Positions 28,075 to 38,566 are shown, numbered from the stretch's first letter. The stretch is 64,000 nt of DNA from Dendronalium phyllosphericum CENA369 (GCF_016056275.1 NZ_JAECZA010000313.1:33392-97391), one strand, 5' to 3'. Notes: generated by a model not told the origin, from the letters alone. Made by a program: numbers and translations.

Positions 28075-29133
28075 TCAGGATACGGCTTTAGCTAACGTTG
28101 TATCAATTGCGTTATCCCAATTTGGCTGTTGCTCGATCAGTCCCAGACGAGTAAGTAATTGAGACTGATTTATCAGTTCTTGGCGATACTCATCATTTGG
28201 AGACTCAAATATGAGGTTTCGACGGCCTAGAGTTAAAGCAGCTGCTTGTTTTGATAACTTATTTTCTTTTACCAAAATATCTACTGCTGCTTGACGATTA
28301 TCTTTCGCCCAAAATATTGCTTGTTTATAAGCTTGCAAAAACTTTTGTATAGTCTCTGGATTATTTTCTATATAATCTGTTCGCCCAAATAAAGCTACAT
28401 AATTTAACTGATAACCTTCACCATCAACTAAGGGTACTACTTCTTGAGCAACTTCCGCACTCGCATAAAAAGGGTCCCACGTTCCCCAAACATCAATAGC
28501 ACCTGATAATAATGCAGCTCTACCTGCATCATTCTCAATTTGTACCCAGTCTACATCACTATCTTTTAGTCCTGCACGTTCTAATACTCTAATTGCAAAA
28601 TAGTAACTTTTTCCTGATGGATTACCAAGTTTTTTGCCTTTTAAATCAGCAATTGTTTTGATTGGTGAATTAGGCAGAACTAACAGCGCGTGGGTTTTAG
28701 GACTACGTTCAACTAAAGCAATTATCTTAATAGGTATACTAGCAGCAAGTGCTGCAATTGGTGTTCCCCCCAAACCTAAATCTATAGCGCTAGCAGATAA
28801 TGCTTCTGTCACTGGTTTGAGTGATAACATCCGCCGAAACTCAAAATTAGTTGATTTTCTTGCAAAGGCTTTTTCCAATAACTTTTGTTCTCTCAGTGCA
28901 TATACAGCAACGTATGGTGGCTGAAAACCTAAACGTAGTTTGGCAGAACTCGTCTCATTGTTAGCTGCTACAGGAATAGCACTAGATGTATTGGATGGAG
29001 AATTAGCCAATTTACCGCAAGCAGCTAAAGCGGCTGTTGATATACCTAAACCCAGCAAATCACGGCGTTTTAGCCTCATATCATCATTCTCCTTAATGAT
29101 TGAAACGGGAATAGAGAACAGGAAAATATGCAA
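28075..29133 (-). CDS. Aliphatic sulfonate-type ABC transporter substrate-binding protein (SsuA-like)
   Basis: RLKRRDLLGLGISTAALAACG export/lipoprotein signal; LGFQPPYVAVYALREQKLLEKAF; ALLSGAIDVWGTWDPFYASAE. Confidence 0.8.
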   Translation of the reverse strand: MHIFLFSIPVSIIKENDDMRLKRRDLLGLGISTAALAACGKLANSPSNTSSAIPVAANNETSSAKLRLGFQPPYVAVYALREQKLLEKAFARKSTNFEFRRMLSLKPVTEALSASAIDLGLGGTPIAALAASIPIKIIALVERSPKTHALLVLPNSPIKTIADLKGKKLGNPSGKSYYFAIRVLERAGLKDSDVDWVQIENDAGRAALLSGAIDVWGTWDPFYASAEVAQEVVPLVDGEGYQLNYVALFGRTDYIENNPETIQKFLQAYKQAIFWAKDNRQAAVDILVKENKLSKQAAALTLGRRNLIFESPNDEYRQELINQSQLLTRLGLIEQQPNWDNAIDTTLAKAVS

Positions 29134-29599
29134 ATTTTAATTAAAGAGGTTTGTAAAATGTTTAAAAGCCTACTATCTAGGTTCTGAAGTAATATTAAGT
29201 AAGTGAGTTTATTTATTAAAAGTCATTATCTATTCTGCATAAATATTCAATAAAATACGTAAATCAAATTATCTATAGCTTAATTTAAATAGCATTTTAT
29301 GAAATAATATGGTAGTTAAATCGAGACTAATTTAACTACCATAGGCGAGTAGATTTAATAGGATTAAAAAATTATGATTGCATATATATCATTAAAAATC
29401 AAGATGTTTTTATTAGCGATTCTTGTTTAATAGTCATAAACAAACTGCACAAATACTTTGACAATTATTTATAAATAAAATTACATATAAAACTAATTTT
29501 GCAATTTAAATCATATAGTGCAAACTTAAAATGCTGATTTATTAGCAATAAGATTGCTAGCATCTATAAGCATAATCAAAGTAACATTTCTACAAGAAC

Positions 29600-30784
29600 T
29601 CATAACCTCAGACCTGCCTGTTTCATTAGAGGTAGGATGCGATCGCCAAAAAATTCCAAATCAGGCTTAAAGTCATAGAAGCTCAACTGCAAGCCATCAA
29701 TACCAGCCTCTTTCAACTGCACAAACTGCTCGACTACCTGCTCAGGCGTACCGATGACCTCGATGTTACCACCAATAGCCCGGCGCTTTGGTGCATCTTT
29801 ACCGACGCGACCTTTCCAAGCGTGTGCATCGCTGTCGAATCTGCTAAAGCCCGAAGGTGCGGCTGGGTCAGTATGAGCAACGATCGCATCGTGATATTCC
29901 CAAGTTTCGTGCTCAGTTTCCCGGCTAATTACCATCGGGTTGAGGAGTGTCCGTACTTCGCGCCCGATATCGCGCGCAGCTTGCTTTACTCTTTTAGTAT
30001 GTGCGGGTAGCGCTGCGATCGCACTCTTGAAATCTGAACCTGCTGGGCTAGTAATAAACACAATGTCAGAATAGCGTGCAGCAAAGGAAATACCTGCTTC
30101 TGAGCCTGTAGCATTGACTAACACCGGACGGCCATATTTCGGTTTAGGTGTGACATAAGCACCATTGAGTTTCCACGAAGACTTACCCTCAAATGAGAAG
30201 TTCTCGTTATCACCCCATAAACGTTGCAGCACTTCAATAAACTCAGCTGCAAGTTCATAACGATGGTCATGCTCAATGCGGTTCCAACCAAACATTTCGT
30301 GTTCAACAGCGCGATGTCCAGTCACCACGTTAATACCCCAGCGACCCCCTGATATATGGTCGAGTGTTGCGCTGTACTTAGCTAAGTGCAAGGGATGAAT
30401 CGGCCCGTACAACACATGAATGGTGGAAATCAGCATGATCTTTTGTGTCAGGGTCGTGAGTGCAGCTGTGGTCACAAAAGAGTCCAGCGCTTGACCATTG
30501 AACACACCACCATAGCCACCTTTAGGTAGCCACTGTGATAGTGCAAATACTAAATCAAAGCCCAGCGCCTCGGTTTTTAGCACCAGATCCTTGTTGTATT
30601 CAAAGCTCCAATCGGTAGTACGTGGTAATGTGGAAGCACTCCAACCGCCTGCTTGGATGGGGAGAAATAACCCCAACAATACAGGCTGTTGCAACGCTTG
30701 AGAGAGAGGGCTGTCGGGAAAATCTGTTGGAGCCAGAAAGCGATCGCTTCCGACAATTGAACCAGGGTAATGGCTAAGAATCAT
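29600..30784 (-). CDS. LLM-class flavin-dependent monooxygenase (SfnG/dimethylsulfone-monooxygenase-like)
   Basis: DHISGGRWGINVVTGHRAVEHEMFGW, HDHRYELAAEFIEVLQRLW, NATGSEAGISFAARYSDIVF. Confidence 0.78.
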   Translation of the reverse strand: MILSHYPGSIVGSDRFLAPTDFPDSPLSQALQQPVLLGLFLPIQAGGWSASTLPRTTDWSFEYNKDLVLKTEALGFDLVFALSQWLPKGGYGGVFNGQALDSFVTTAALTTLTQKIMLISTIHVLYGPIHPLHLAKYSATLDHISGGRWGINVVTGHRAVEHEMFGWNRIEHDHRYELAAEFIEVLQRLWGDNENFSFEGKSSWKLNGAYVTPKPKYGRPVLVNATGSEAGISFAARYSDIVFITSPAGSDFKSAIAALPAHTKRVKQAARDIGREVRTLLNPMVISRETEHETWEYHDAIVAHTDPAAPSGFSRFDSDAHAWKGRVGKDAPKRRAIGGNIEVIGTPEQVVEQFVQLKEAGIDGLQLSFYDFKPDLEFFGDRILPLMKQAGLRL

Positions 30785-30804
30785 TGCTCAAATTGGGTAG
30801 ATAG

Positions 30805-31239
30805 TTAATCTATTGGTTCTGCACCGATCGCATTTAACGCAGCTTTGGCAATGGCAATATCTTGTTCAACAGTACCGCCACCAACACCGATGGCTCCTAC
30901 ATGGACACCACCAAAGCGGATAGGTAAACCACCACCGAGATTTGTTAACAAGTTATCCGAAGCTAGGGGTAACGCCACAGCCAGATGATCGGCAAAGTTT
31001 TCTGTAGGGCGACGAATCGAAGCTGCTGTTTGGGCTTTGCGTTTGCTAGTCTCCACACTGTGAGGTGGTGCGCCATCACCATGTGCAAAGGCTACCAAAG
31101 TTAAAAGCGAATTGTAAACAGCTATCGATACATTAGCACCTAGATTTTGGCTTTCTTTTAAACCTGCTTTGACTGCTGTTAATGCAGTATCAGCTGTAAT
31201 TAATTCAACAGTTCTCGTAGATGTAGATGTTTGTACCAT
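30805..31239 (-). CDS. GlcG/HbpS (DUF336) heme-binding-like protein
   Basis: VSIAVYNSLLTLVAFAHGDGAPPHSVETSKRKAQTAASIRRPTE...GGLPIRFGGVHVGAIGVGGGTVEQD. Confidence 0.82.
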   Translation of the reverse strand: MVQTSTSTRTVELITADTALTAVKAGLKESQNLGANVSIAVYNSLLTLVAFAHGDGAPPHSVETSKRKAQTAASIRRPTENFADHLAVALPLASDNLLTNLGGGLPIRFGGVHVGAIGVGGGTVEQDIAIAKAALNAIGAEPID

Positions 31240-31244
31240 GATTG

Positions 31245-32345
31245 CTATCTCCCAACTGTCACAGCTTGGCGTTCTCGTTTTGCTACCTCTTTCCGGACTA
31301 AAGGAATGACTTCCCGTCCGTAATCAATGGCATCTTGTAGGGGATCGAAGCCCCGGATTAGTAATGTAGTTACACCTGCGTCATAGTAATCCACTAAGGC
31401 CTCTGCAACTTGTTCAGGTGTTCCCACCAGTGCCGTTGTGTTGCCAGCAGCACCAGTAGCGGCGGCGATCGGTGTCCATAAACGCTTATCGTAAATCTCG
31501 TTTTTAGCTGCGAAATCCAGTAACCGTTGTGAACCTACCGCCTGTGGTCTAGCTGGGGGAGCGACTTTCACACCTTTGCGTTGTTCTTGAATCCGCCCTA
31601 AAATATTTCTGGCTTTTTCCCAAGCTTGTTCTTCTGTCACACCCAAGATAGGACGCAGAGATACACTAAAGCGAATAGAGCGACCGAGAGGTAAAGCAGC
31701 CCTAACTTGGGCAATCCGTTCTTTAACTGCGGCTATTGGCTCACCCCACAATGCATAGACGTTACTATGCTTGGCTCCTACTGCTACAGCCGGGCCGGAT
31801 GCACCGCCAAAATAAAGGGGAATATGAGGCTTTTGCAGTGGTTTGATGGCAGAGAAAGCATCTTTAACGCGATAAAATTCCCCCTCGTAATCGAAGGGTG
31901 TATCGCTTGTCCAGATACGACGGACTATTTCTAAATACTCATCGGTACGACGATAGCGGTTGTCATGGTCAAGCCAGTCGCCATCCCTTTGTTGGTCAGC
32001 ATCACTACCTCCAGTGATAATATGTACCGCAATTCGACCATTAGTGAAATGGTCGAGGGTAGCTGCTTTACGAGCTGCTAAAGTTGGTGCTACAAAACCT
32101 GGACGATGCGCGATCAAAAAGCCTAAGCGTTCGGTAAATGCAGCTGCATGGGTAGCAACGGTAAAACCATCAGGACTACTAGAGCTATAGCCGATTAATA
32201 CTTTGTCAAAATCGCCTTTTTCATGAGCTTGGGCAAACTCACGTACATAGGCGGGGTCAATAATATCATCCGCCAAACTACCTGGTACAGTGTTTAACTC
32301 CGAAGCCGATTTAGTGCGGATTAACCCGATAAACTCAACTGGCAT
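31245..32345 (-). CDS. LLM-class flavin-dependent monooxygenase (SsuD/alkanesulfonate-monooxygenase-like)
   Basis: IAHRPGFVAPTLAARKAATLDHFTNGRIAVHIITGGSDADQQRDGDWLDHDNRYRRTDEYLEIVRRIW. Confidence 0.83.
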   Translation of the reverse strand: MPVEFIGLIRTKSASELNTVPGSLADDIIDPAYVREFAQAHEKGDFDKVLIGYSSSSPDGFTVATHAAAFTERLGFLIAHRPGFVAPTLAARKAATLDHFTNGRIAVHIITGGSDADQQRDGDWLDHDNRYRRTDEYLEIVRRIWTSDTPFDYEGEFYRVKDAFSAIKPLQKPHIPLYFGGASGPAVAVGAKHSNVYALWGEPIAAVKERIAQVRAALPLGRSIRFSVSLRPILGVTEEQAWEKARNILGRIQEQRKGVKVAPPARPQAVGSQRLLDFAAKNEIYDKRLWTPIAAATGAAGNTTALVGTPEQVAEALVDYYDAGVTTLLIRGFDPLQDAIDYGREVIPLVRKEVAKRERQAVTVGR

Positions 32346-32418
32346 AATAATTCTCCTGTAAATCGTTAATTAAGGATAGAGGAAGACTTTTTCTCCAGTC
32401 CCTAATTTTCAATCGCTA

Positions 32419-33198
32419 TTAATCCAACAAATCTGGTTGCTCGCGGGTAATTTCATCCCATAAATATTGGAATGCGCGCCAACCTGCTTCGTGAGTGCCA
32501 TTGCGTTGTTGAATACTCAAAGCGAGGTCATGCTCAATAGGAATGGGTTTACCTACGGATTCGGCTAGCAACTGGGATTTAGTTGCATCTTCTAGACGAA
32601 TGAACCACCAAGCCGCTTCGTCTACGCTGTGTCCTACGGTTAATAATCCATGATTGCGGAGAATTGCGGCTTTTTTATTGCCTAATCCTTCTGCAATGCG
32701 TTTTCCTTCACTGGTATCCAATACAATGCCTTTGTAATCATCAAATAAAGCATGATCTTGGTAGAACACAGCAGAATCTTGGGTAATCGGATCGATTAAG
32801 CGACCCAGTGCTGACCAAGTTTTGCCATAGAAGGAATGAGCATGAGCCGCCGCCACTACATCGGGACGGGCTTCGTGAATTTGGGAGTGAATAGCATAAG
32901 CTGCTTGATTGAGTGCGCCATCACCTTGAACAACTTCACCTTGAGCATTCACCAAGATTAAGTCTGAGACTCGAACGCGACTGAAATGAATACCAAAAGG
33001 ATTGACCCAAAAATGATCGGTGAGTTCCGGATCGCGGGCTGTGATGTGTCCTCCTAATCCTTGAGCAAAACCTAAACGGGCAAAGATGCGTAAAGCTGCT
33101 GCTAACCGTTCCTTACGATGACGACGCTCTGCTTCTGTGGAGGTAAAGGTTGGTGGTTTAACGAGAGTACCATTGCGGACGATGGAAGTTTGCACCAT
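32419..33198 (-). CDS. Class II aldolase/adducin family protein
   Basis: GLGGHITARDPELTDHFWVNPFG...AAAHAHSFYGKTWSALGR...ILRNHGLLTVGHSVDEAAWWFIRLE. Confidence 0.85.
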   Translation of the reverse strand: MVQTSIVRNGTLVKPPTFTSTEAERRHRKERLAAALRIFARLGFAQGLGGHITARDPELTDHFWVNPFGIHFSRVRVSDLILVNAQGEVVQGDGALNQAAYAIHSQIHEARPDVVAAAHAHSFYGKTWSALGRLIDPITQDSAVFYQDHALFDDYKGIVLDTSEGKRIAEGLGNKKAAILRNHGLLTVGHSVDEAAWWFIRLEDATKSQLLAESVGKPIPIEHDLALSIQQRNGTHEAGWRAFQYLWDEITREQPDLLD

Positions 33199-33941
33199 GA
33201 TTCTTGATTCCGATGAATAGAAGATTATTTAATAAATACAGCCATGAAACAGCCTGATATATTAGGCGTTACGATTTACCGTCAAACTATTGGCAGAATT
33301 ATTTGATGAAATGTCTTAACAGACGCGATCGCACAGAATTAATAAAATCTTCCGGCCCATGACTATTTACCCGAAGTTATGTTTGAAATTATCTAGCACA
33401 GCAACTCTTTGAACTAGGTTAGTAATATTTTTTATTAAACTACGATAAATCAGTCGAGTTACTGTATTTTGTGCAATATGAACCTACCACAGTTCACCTC
33501 AAGAAGCAAGCTTGAGAATAACACCTCTTGTTTTTTATCGTCATATATGCAAATCTCATAATTACAAACTACGGTTTATTGGTCGATTTACAGTATTTTA
33601 TAGCTTGAGAAATTAAAGATTAACTGTCTAACACTGATTACCAAGGTTCTGAAAAGCGATGTCTGAGCCTAGGATGGGAGTAAGATTTTCAATTCCAGCA
33701 ACTAGGCTCACCATTTTCTCAAACCCTAGTTAATTATGAGTCAAAGACCATCCCACAATTGCAAAAAATGTGTGGATAATAACAAATTTCCCAACTTAAT
33801 TTACTAGTTATTTAGCAATGAGGGAGACAAGTGACAAAATTTCACAATCATGTCCTGTTCCCTCTTAACAAATGACAAATGACTAAGTATTAATCGGCTC
33901 TCTTACACAGAGCGCGAACAACTCACACACAGGAGCACAAT

Positions 33942-34757
33942 ATGACTGCTACTATTAGTCGTCCCGCTTGGACAATTGAATTTGAAAATGAAACTATTGA
34001 TAGATTAATTGATAAACACGCTCCCCATATTCCGAAAAAGCGCTTGCAAGAGCCAAAAGCGATCGCAAAAGCCGAAGAACTAGAAAATTTTTACCATTTT
34101 CGTGTTGGTGGTGCAGCCCATGACCTATTTATTGTGCAAGTTGTCGCCAACGTTATTGATAAAATTCCCGATCCAGAATTGCAGTTATTTTTAAGTCGCC
34201 AATTAGGTGATGATGGCGCACATGCAGAAAATACTCGTCGCCGTGTAGAAGCATTATTTGGTCGCGATCCCATTGACGATATCCAAAAGCAAGTGCAAAA
34301 GCATTGGGATTTTATGGGAGATATACCCCGACGCGGCTGGTTAGGGTTTTTAGCTTTCGAGCTGCATTATGAACATCATATTGTTGCCATTGGCTCATTA
34401 AATCGCCGTTTATCACGGCTGTACGATCCAGAATCCTCCAGCTTTGCGACAGCGAGAATTATTCCAGACGAAACATTCCACCGTGCAGGTGTTGCAGAGT
34501 GGTGGTTACGTAAATTTGACAAAGCTTCCCCAACAGAAAAAGCGGAGTTAGCTGCACAGGTAATCGAAGCAGACGAAGAAGTGCAACGCCGCCGCAATTC
34601 CTATTTAAAAGAGCATGAAAAAGTTAGCCGTCGGGCGCTGGGTATTGAAGTTGAAGGAACAGGTGTAATTTACGATACTTGGCGGCAAGAGGTACTGTCT
34701 TACTTCTTAGATATTCCAGTTTCTCAGCTACCTAAACTCATCAGCATTGACGATTAG
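33942..34757 (+). CDS. Uncharacterised ferritin-like/diiron-oxygenase-like protein, copy 1
   Basis: Helical protein with D-x-x-H (GDDGAH), FELHYEHH and E-x-x-H (PDETFH) blocks conserved with the adjacent paralogue. Confidence 0.6.
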   Translation: MTATISRPAWTIEFENETIDRLIDKHAPHIPKKRLQEPKAIAKAEELENFYHFRVGGAAHDLFIVQVVANVIDKIPDPELQLFLSRQLGDDGAHAENTRRRVEALFGRDPIDDIQKQVQKHWDFMGDIPRRGWLGFLAFELHYEHHIVAIGSLNRRLSRLYDPESSSFATARIIPDETFHRAGVAEWWLRKFDKASPTEKAELAAQVIEADEEVQRRRNSYLKEHEKVSRRALGIEVEGTGVIYDTWRQEVLSYFLDIPVSQLPKLISIDD

Positions 34758-34789
34758 GACGCAATCTACAATACTTCAAGGAATCTATT

Positions 34790-35593
34790 ATGGCTACAAC
34801 TTTAACTCGAAGCTGGAGTGTAGAGTTTGAAAAAGAAAACCTGGAAAAACTCTTTAGCCAGCACGCGCCACACGTACCATTAACTCGCGAACATCCCAGC
34901 CGTCCGCCAATTACAGAAGCAGAAAAAGAGCATTTTTATCAATATTGGGCTGCTACTGGTGGTCACGATTTGTCTATTGTGCAAGCTGCTAGTAAGGCAA
35001 TCTTATTGATTCCCGACCCAGATTTGCATTTAATCTTGAGTAGACAAATTGGTGATGACGGCGCACATGCGATCGCTTTTCGAGACAGAATTATTGCTCT
35101 GACTGGACGCGATCCGATTGACGATATCCGTAAAGAAGCCAAACGCCATTGGGAATTTCTCGAAGATGTACCCTATCGTAACTGGCTAGGATTTATTGCT
35201 TGGGAACTACACTACGAACATCATATTTTACCCCAAGTTTGGTTTAATAAACTGACATCAACAATTGGTGATGCAGTATTAGCCCAACAAAGTAGCGAAC
35301 GATTTAGCGATGATGAAGCAATTCATCGCGTCACAATTGCTAATTGGTGGCGGAAGAAATTTGAGCAAGCTTCACTTAATGAACGAACTGAACTGGCTGC
35401 ACAATTATTAGAATTGGATGAAGAAATTCAAAAGCGACGTGCTGCTTACATCAAACAACGCTGGCAAGATGCAGAAAATTTTAATGGTTCTAATAGCCAA
35501 GGCATTGAACCAATATATGATGCTTGGCGCAAAGAAGTACTTTCCTACTTGCTAGATATTCCTCATCCTCAACTTACTTCTATTAATCAGTGA
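34790..35593 (+). CDS. Uncharacterised ferritin-like/diiron-oxygenase-like protein, copy 2
   Basis: Tandem paralogue of 33942-34757: GDDGAH, WELHYEHH, DDEAIH. Confidence 0.6.
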   Translation: MATTLTRSWSVEFEKENLEKLFSQHAPHVPLTREHPSRPPITEAEKEHFYQYWAATGGHDLSIVQAASKAILLIPDPDLHLILSRQIGDDGAHAIAFRDRIIALTGRDPIDDIRKEAKRHWEFLEDVPYRNWLGFIAWELHYEHHILPQVWFNKLTSTIGDAVLAQQSSERFSDDEAIHRVTIANWWRKKFEQASLNERTELAAQLLELDEEIQKRRAAYIKQRWQDAENFNGSNSQGIEPIYDAWRKEVLSYLLDIPHPQLTSINQ

Positions 35594-35847
35594 GTTGATA
35601 TTATTCTCATCTGCAACCAAAACAAATCAAAGAGTAGGGTGTGTTGTTACGCAGCGCAACGCACCAACTTCCCATCAACAATTTAAGGTGAGTTAGCCTA
35701 CTAGTCTATCGCATTAATTATATGGGTTAAACGCCTTCTGTATTTTTCTTCCTTTGTGTACTTTGTATTAATAACCTAAAAAACAGCTTGGCAATTTAAT
35801 TATTATTAATAAATAAAGTTTAAAAAACAGAAATAAATACACACAAT

Positions 35848-36966
35848 ATGCCAGTAGACAAAGGAATATATATGTTCAAGAAATGGCTACATCAGTTTTT
35901 AAGTTGGATAAATCAGAGGAGGTTGTTTAAATCTTTTCAGCAACCAAGAATTCGCTCATTTGCATTATTATTTGTCATCGGTTTAGGCTTGAGTTTTGCG
36001 ATCGCATCCTGCGCTCCAAGTAATTCAGCGAATGCACCAACAGAAAAATCCCAAGCCAGCAAGTTAACTGTGTTGAAAATGGGGCATCAAAAAGGGATGG
36101 CGTTGCTGAATATTCTCAAAGCCCAAGGTAGTCTAGAGAAGCGCTTGCAACCTCAAGGTATTTCTGTCACCTGGAATGAATTTTCCTCGACTGCACCTTT
36201 ACTTGAGGGAATGGGTGTAGATGCAATCGTTTTCGGTGGTGGCGGTGGTACGGGAAGCGTCTTTGCTCAAGCCAGCGATAAACCTTTTGTGCGAGTGGCT
36301 GCAAGTACAAGTAGTACCAGAAGTTCCGCAATTTTAGTATTAGATAAGTCACCAATCAAGAATCTGGATGACTTAAAAGGTAAGAAAGTTGCTTTTGCTA
36401 AAGGCTCAAGTTCGCAATACATGATTGTACGTGCTTTAGAAAAAGTCGGTTTGAAATACACAGATATTCAACCTGTTTATCTCACTCCAGCCGAAGCTTT
36501 ACCAGCCTTTGAGCGTGGTGATTTCGACGCATGGGTAATCTGGGACCCTTATACTGCGGAAACTGAACGTAGGCTACGTACTCGTTTATTGGCAGATAAT
36601 ACTACAGTATTTGGTGAAAAAGCTGCTGTAGAAAGCCCAGGATTTTATTATGCTGCGCCAGATTTTGTGCGCGAACATCCAGACATTTTAAAAATAATTT
36701 TGCAAGAACTGGAAAAAGCAGGTAGTTGGGCAAAAAATAACTACAAAGATTCAGCCAAGCTGCTTTCCAAACTCTACAAAGTTGATTTAGCCACAATGGA
36801 AATCGTAGAGGAGCGCGGAGGCGATCGCAAGGTATTACCCGTGACTGATGAAGTTCTCACAGGCTTACAAAACATGGCAGACAGCTTCTACGAACTCAAA
36901 GTGATTCCCAAGCAAATTGATGTCAAAGATAAAAAATACAACTGGGTTCCTGACCAGAAGTGGTAA
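35848..36966 (+). CDS. Aliphatic sulfonate ABC transporter substrate-binding lipoprotein (SsuA-like)
   Basis: LGLSFAIASCAPS lipobox; KMGHQKGMALLNILKAQGSLEKRL; AFERGDFDAWVIWDPYTAETE. Confidence 0.83.
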   Translation: MPVDKGIYMFKKWLHQFLSWINQRRLFKSFQQPRIRSFALLFVIGLGLSFAIASCAPSNSANAPTEKSQASKLTVLKMGHQKGMALLNILKAQGSLEKRLQPQGISVTWNEFSSTAPLLEGMGVDAIVFGGGGGTGSVFAQASDKPFVRVAASTSSTRSSAILVLDKSPIKNLDDLKGKKVAFAKGSSSQYMIVRALEKVGLKYTDIQPVYLTPAEALPAFERGDFDAWVIWDPYTAETERRLRTRLLADNTTVFGEKAAVESPGFYYAAPDFVREHPDILKIILQELEKAGSWAKNNYKDSAKLLSKLYKVDLATMEIVEERGGDRKVLPVTDEVLTGLQNMADSFYELKVIPKQIDVKDKKYNWVPDQKW

Positions 36967-37188
36967 TACCATTCTTCTGTGTTCGTTACAAAAGTCCCTT
37001 TTCTCCTATCTCACTCAGCCTAATGTCAATTATTCGCATTAATCTGGATGAATATTCAACTTATTTAGTTCTTGTGTACTACTTTAGCGACTTGTTGCGC
37101 TTTGTGTGACACTTAGGGTGCGGAATGTGGGTTAGATAAAAAATCGCTTTTCTTTGTCACACAACGCAAGTTTCTGTGAAACAAGAAT

Positions 37189-37219
37189 CTCCCGCTAACC
37201 TCATGGTGTAGCGGGGGAG
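37189..37219. terminator. Hairpin between two convergent genes
   Basis: CTCCCGCTA - loop - TAGCGGGGGAG. Confidence 0.45.
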
Positions 37220-37251
37220 TGTCAAATCGACTTGACAGAAGAAAGTTGCGC

Positions 37252-37848
37252 TTATAGCTGATAGCTGATTTTTTCATCCCAAGGGGCAGTTTTGCTAATT
37301 TGCTCCCATATAGGACTATACAAAGCTTCATGCAGTTCGCTTGCTAGTACCACTAAACCTGCATAACCAGCATAAGCATGATGACGTTCGTGGTTAATGT
37401 ATAAAAAAGGAATTCGCGTTTTGAGTGCTGTATATTTATTGCCAGCCCCAGTAATCAAAATATCAGCTTTGGTTTGGTTTAATACCTTTAATATTGCCTG
37501 GGGAGTCGTATCAGCTAAAAGCATTCCATCTGCACTAAGATATTGTTGAATTTTAGCTTTTTCCTCTTCTGTGGTTTTGCCGTCTGTAACTGCAATAACT
37601 TCCATTCCCAAGTCTTGGGCTGCTAAAATCAGCGACCAACTTTTCACACCACCAGTAGATAGCAGAATTCGCTTACCTTTTAAATCAGCAAGGTAAGGAG
37701 CTAAAGCGATATCTAGAGCAGAATTTTCTTGAGCAATTAAATTTTCTGTACGTTCTTGTAGCTCATGGGCAAGAACACTATCTCCCAAAGATAGGCTTAG
37801 CAGATGCACTAGCAATTTCAGATAAAACAAGTAACTCTTCTGATGCAT
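37252..37848 (-). pseudogene. C-terminal remnant of a NifE-like nitrogenase cofactor scaffold protein
   Basis: LKGKRILLSTGGVKSWSLILAAQDLGMEVIAVTDGKTTEEEKAKI...PFLYINHERHHAYAGYAG...EALYSPIWEQ; about 165 aa of NifE-like sequence, upstream coding appears frameshifted (...DASEELLVLSEIASASAKPIFGR* in another frame). Confidence 0.65.
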
Positions 37849-38566
37849 CCTGTATTTTCACAAAGGCCTGTTATGGCAGTTCTTAATTGCATGAGGTACA
37901 TCTTCGCCTCTAGCCCCTCACTGCAACGAAATGTAACTCACTCAGACGATAAACACTATAATTCTTTTACTTGTTAGCCTATCTAAATATTAGCATAACT
38001 AATATTTTTGGAATCAAGTCTTATTTTGAGATTTTAGAGGTATATAAAATTAGATAATTAAACATGATAATTTAGACAACATATGGTTTCTATGTACCCG
38101 ATCTTCTGTTTTATCATCCAAGCAAGGAATTCATTTTATAATAATAATAATTTTGTAGGTATTTCATTTAACTTAAAAATAAATTAATATATAAGTAATT
38201 AGAGCGGGATTTATTTAAATACTCTAAATCTATAAATAAAATTACTTATATATTATTTTTTCTGAAAATTGTTAAATTATACACTATTTTAACTACAATC
38301 CTCAGTTGCAATCATAGTTGGATTATCGGCGGCGATCGCTTTGCATATCCCAGAGATTTTACTCAAAATATCTTCTTACCAAAAATTTCCTGATTTCCTG
38401 TTCCATATTTCTCATTTATATGTAATTCTTAATATTATAACCATTAACTACGGTAAATCGATTGACTTATAGTATTTTAAGACTGGCTTTTGCAAAGCAA
38501 TGCTCATAGCTATGCAATACTCTAGGCAAATCAATATTAAGCATCCCAACAAGTAGAGCAAACAGT

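Noticed and set aside
35621-35690. gtagggtgtgttgttacgcagcgcaacgcacc as a specific regulatory hairpin
   Set aside because: Looks like a common dispersed cyanobacterial repeat; may act as a terminator but no specific function can be supported.
37252-37848. NifE-like ORF as a functional nitrogenase-like enzyme (e.g. methylthio-alkane reductase component) linked to the sulfur genes
   Set aside because: Only the C-terminal third is present and the upstream frame is broken; no partner subunits nearby.
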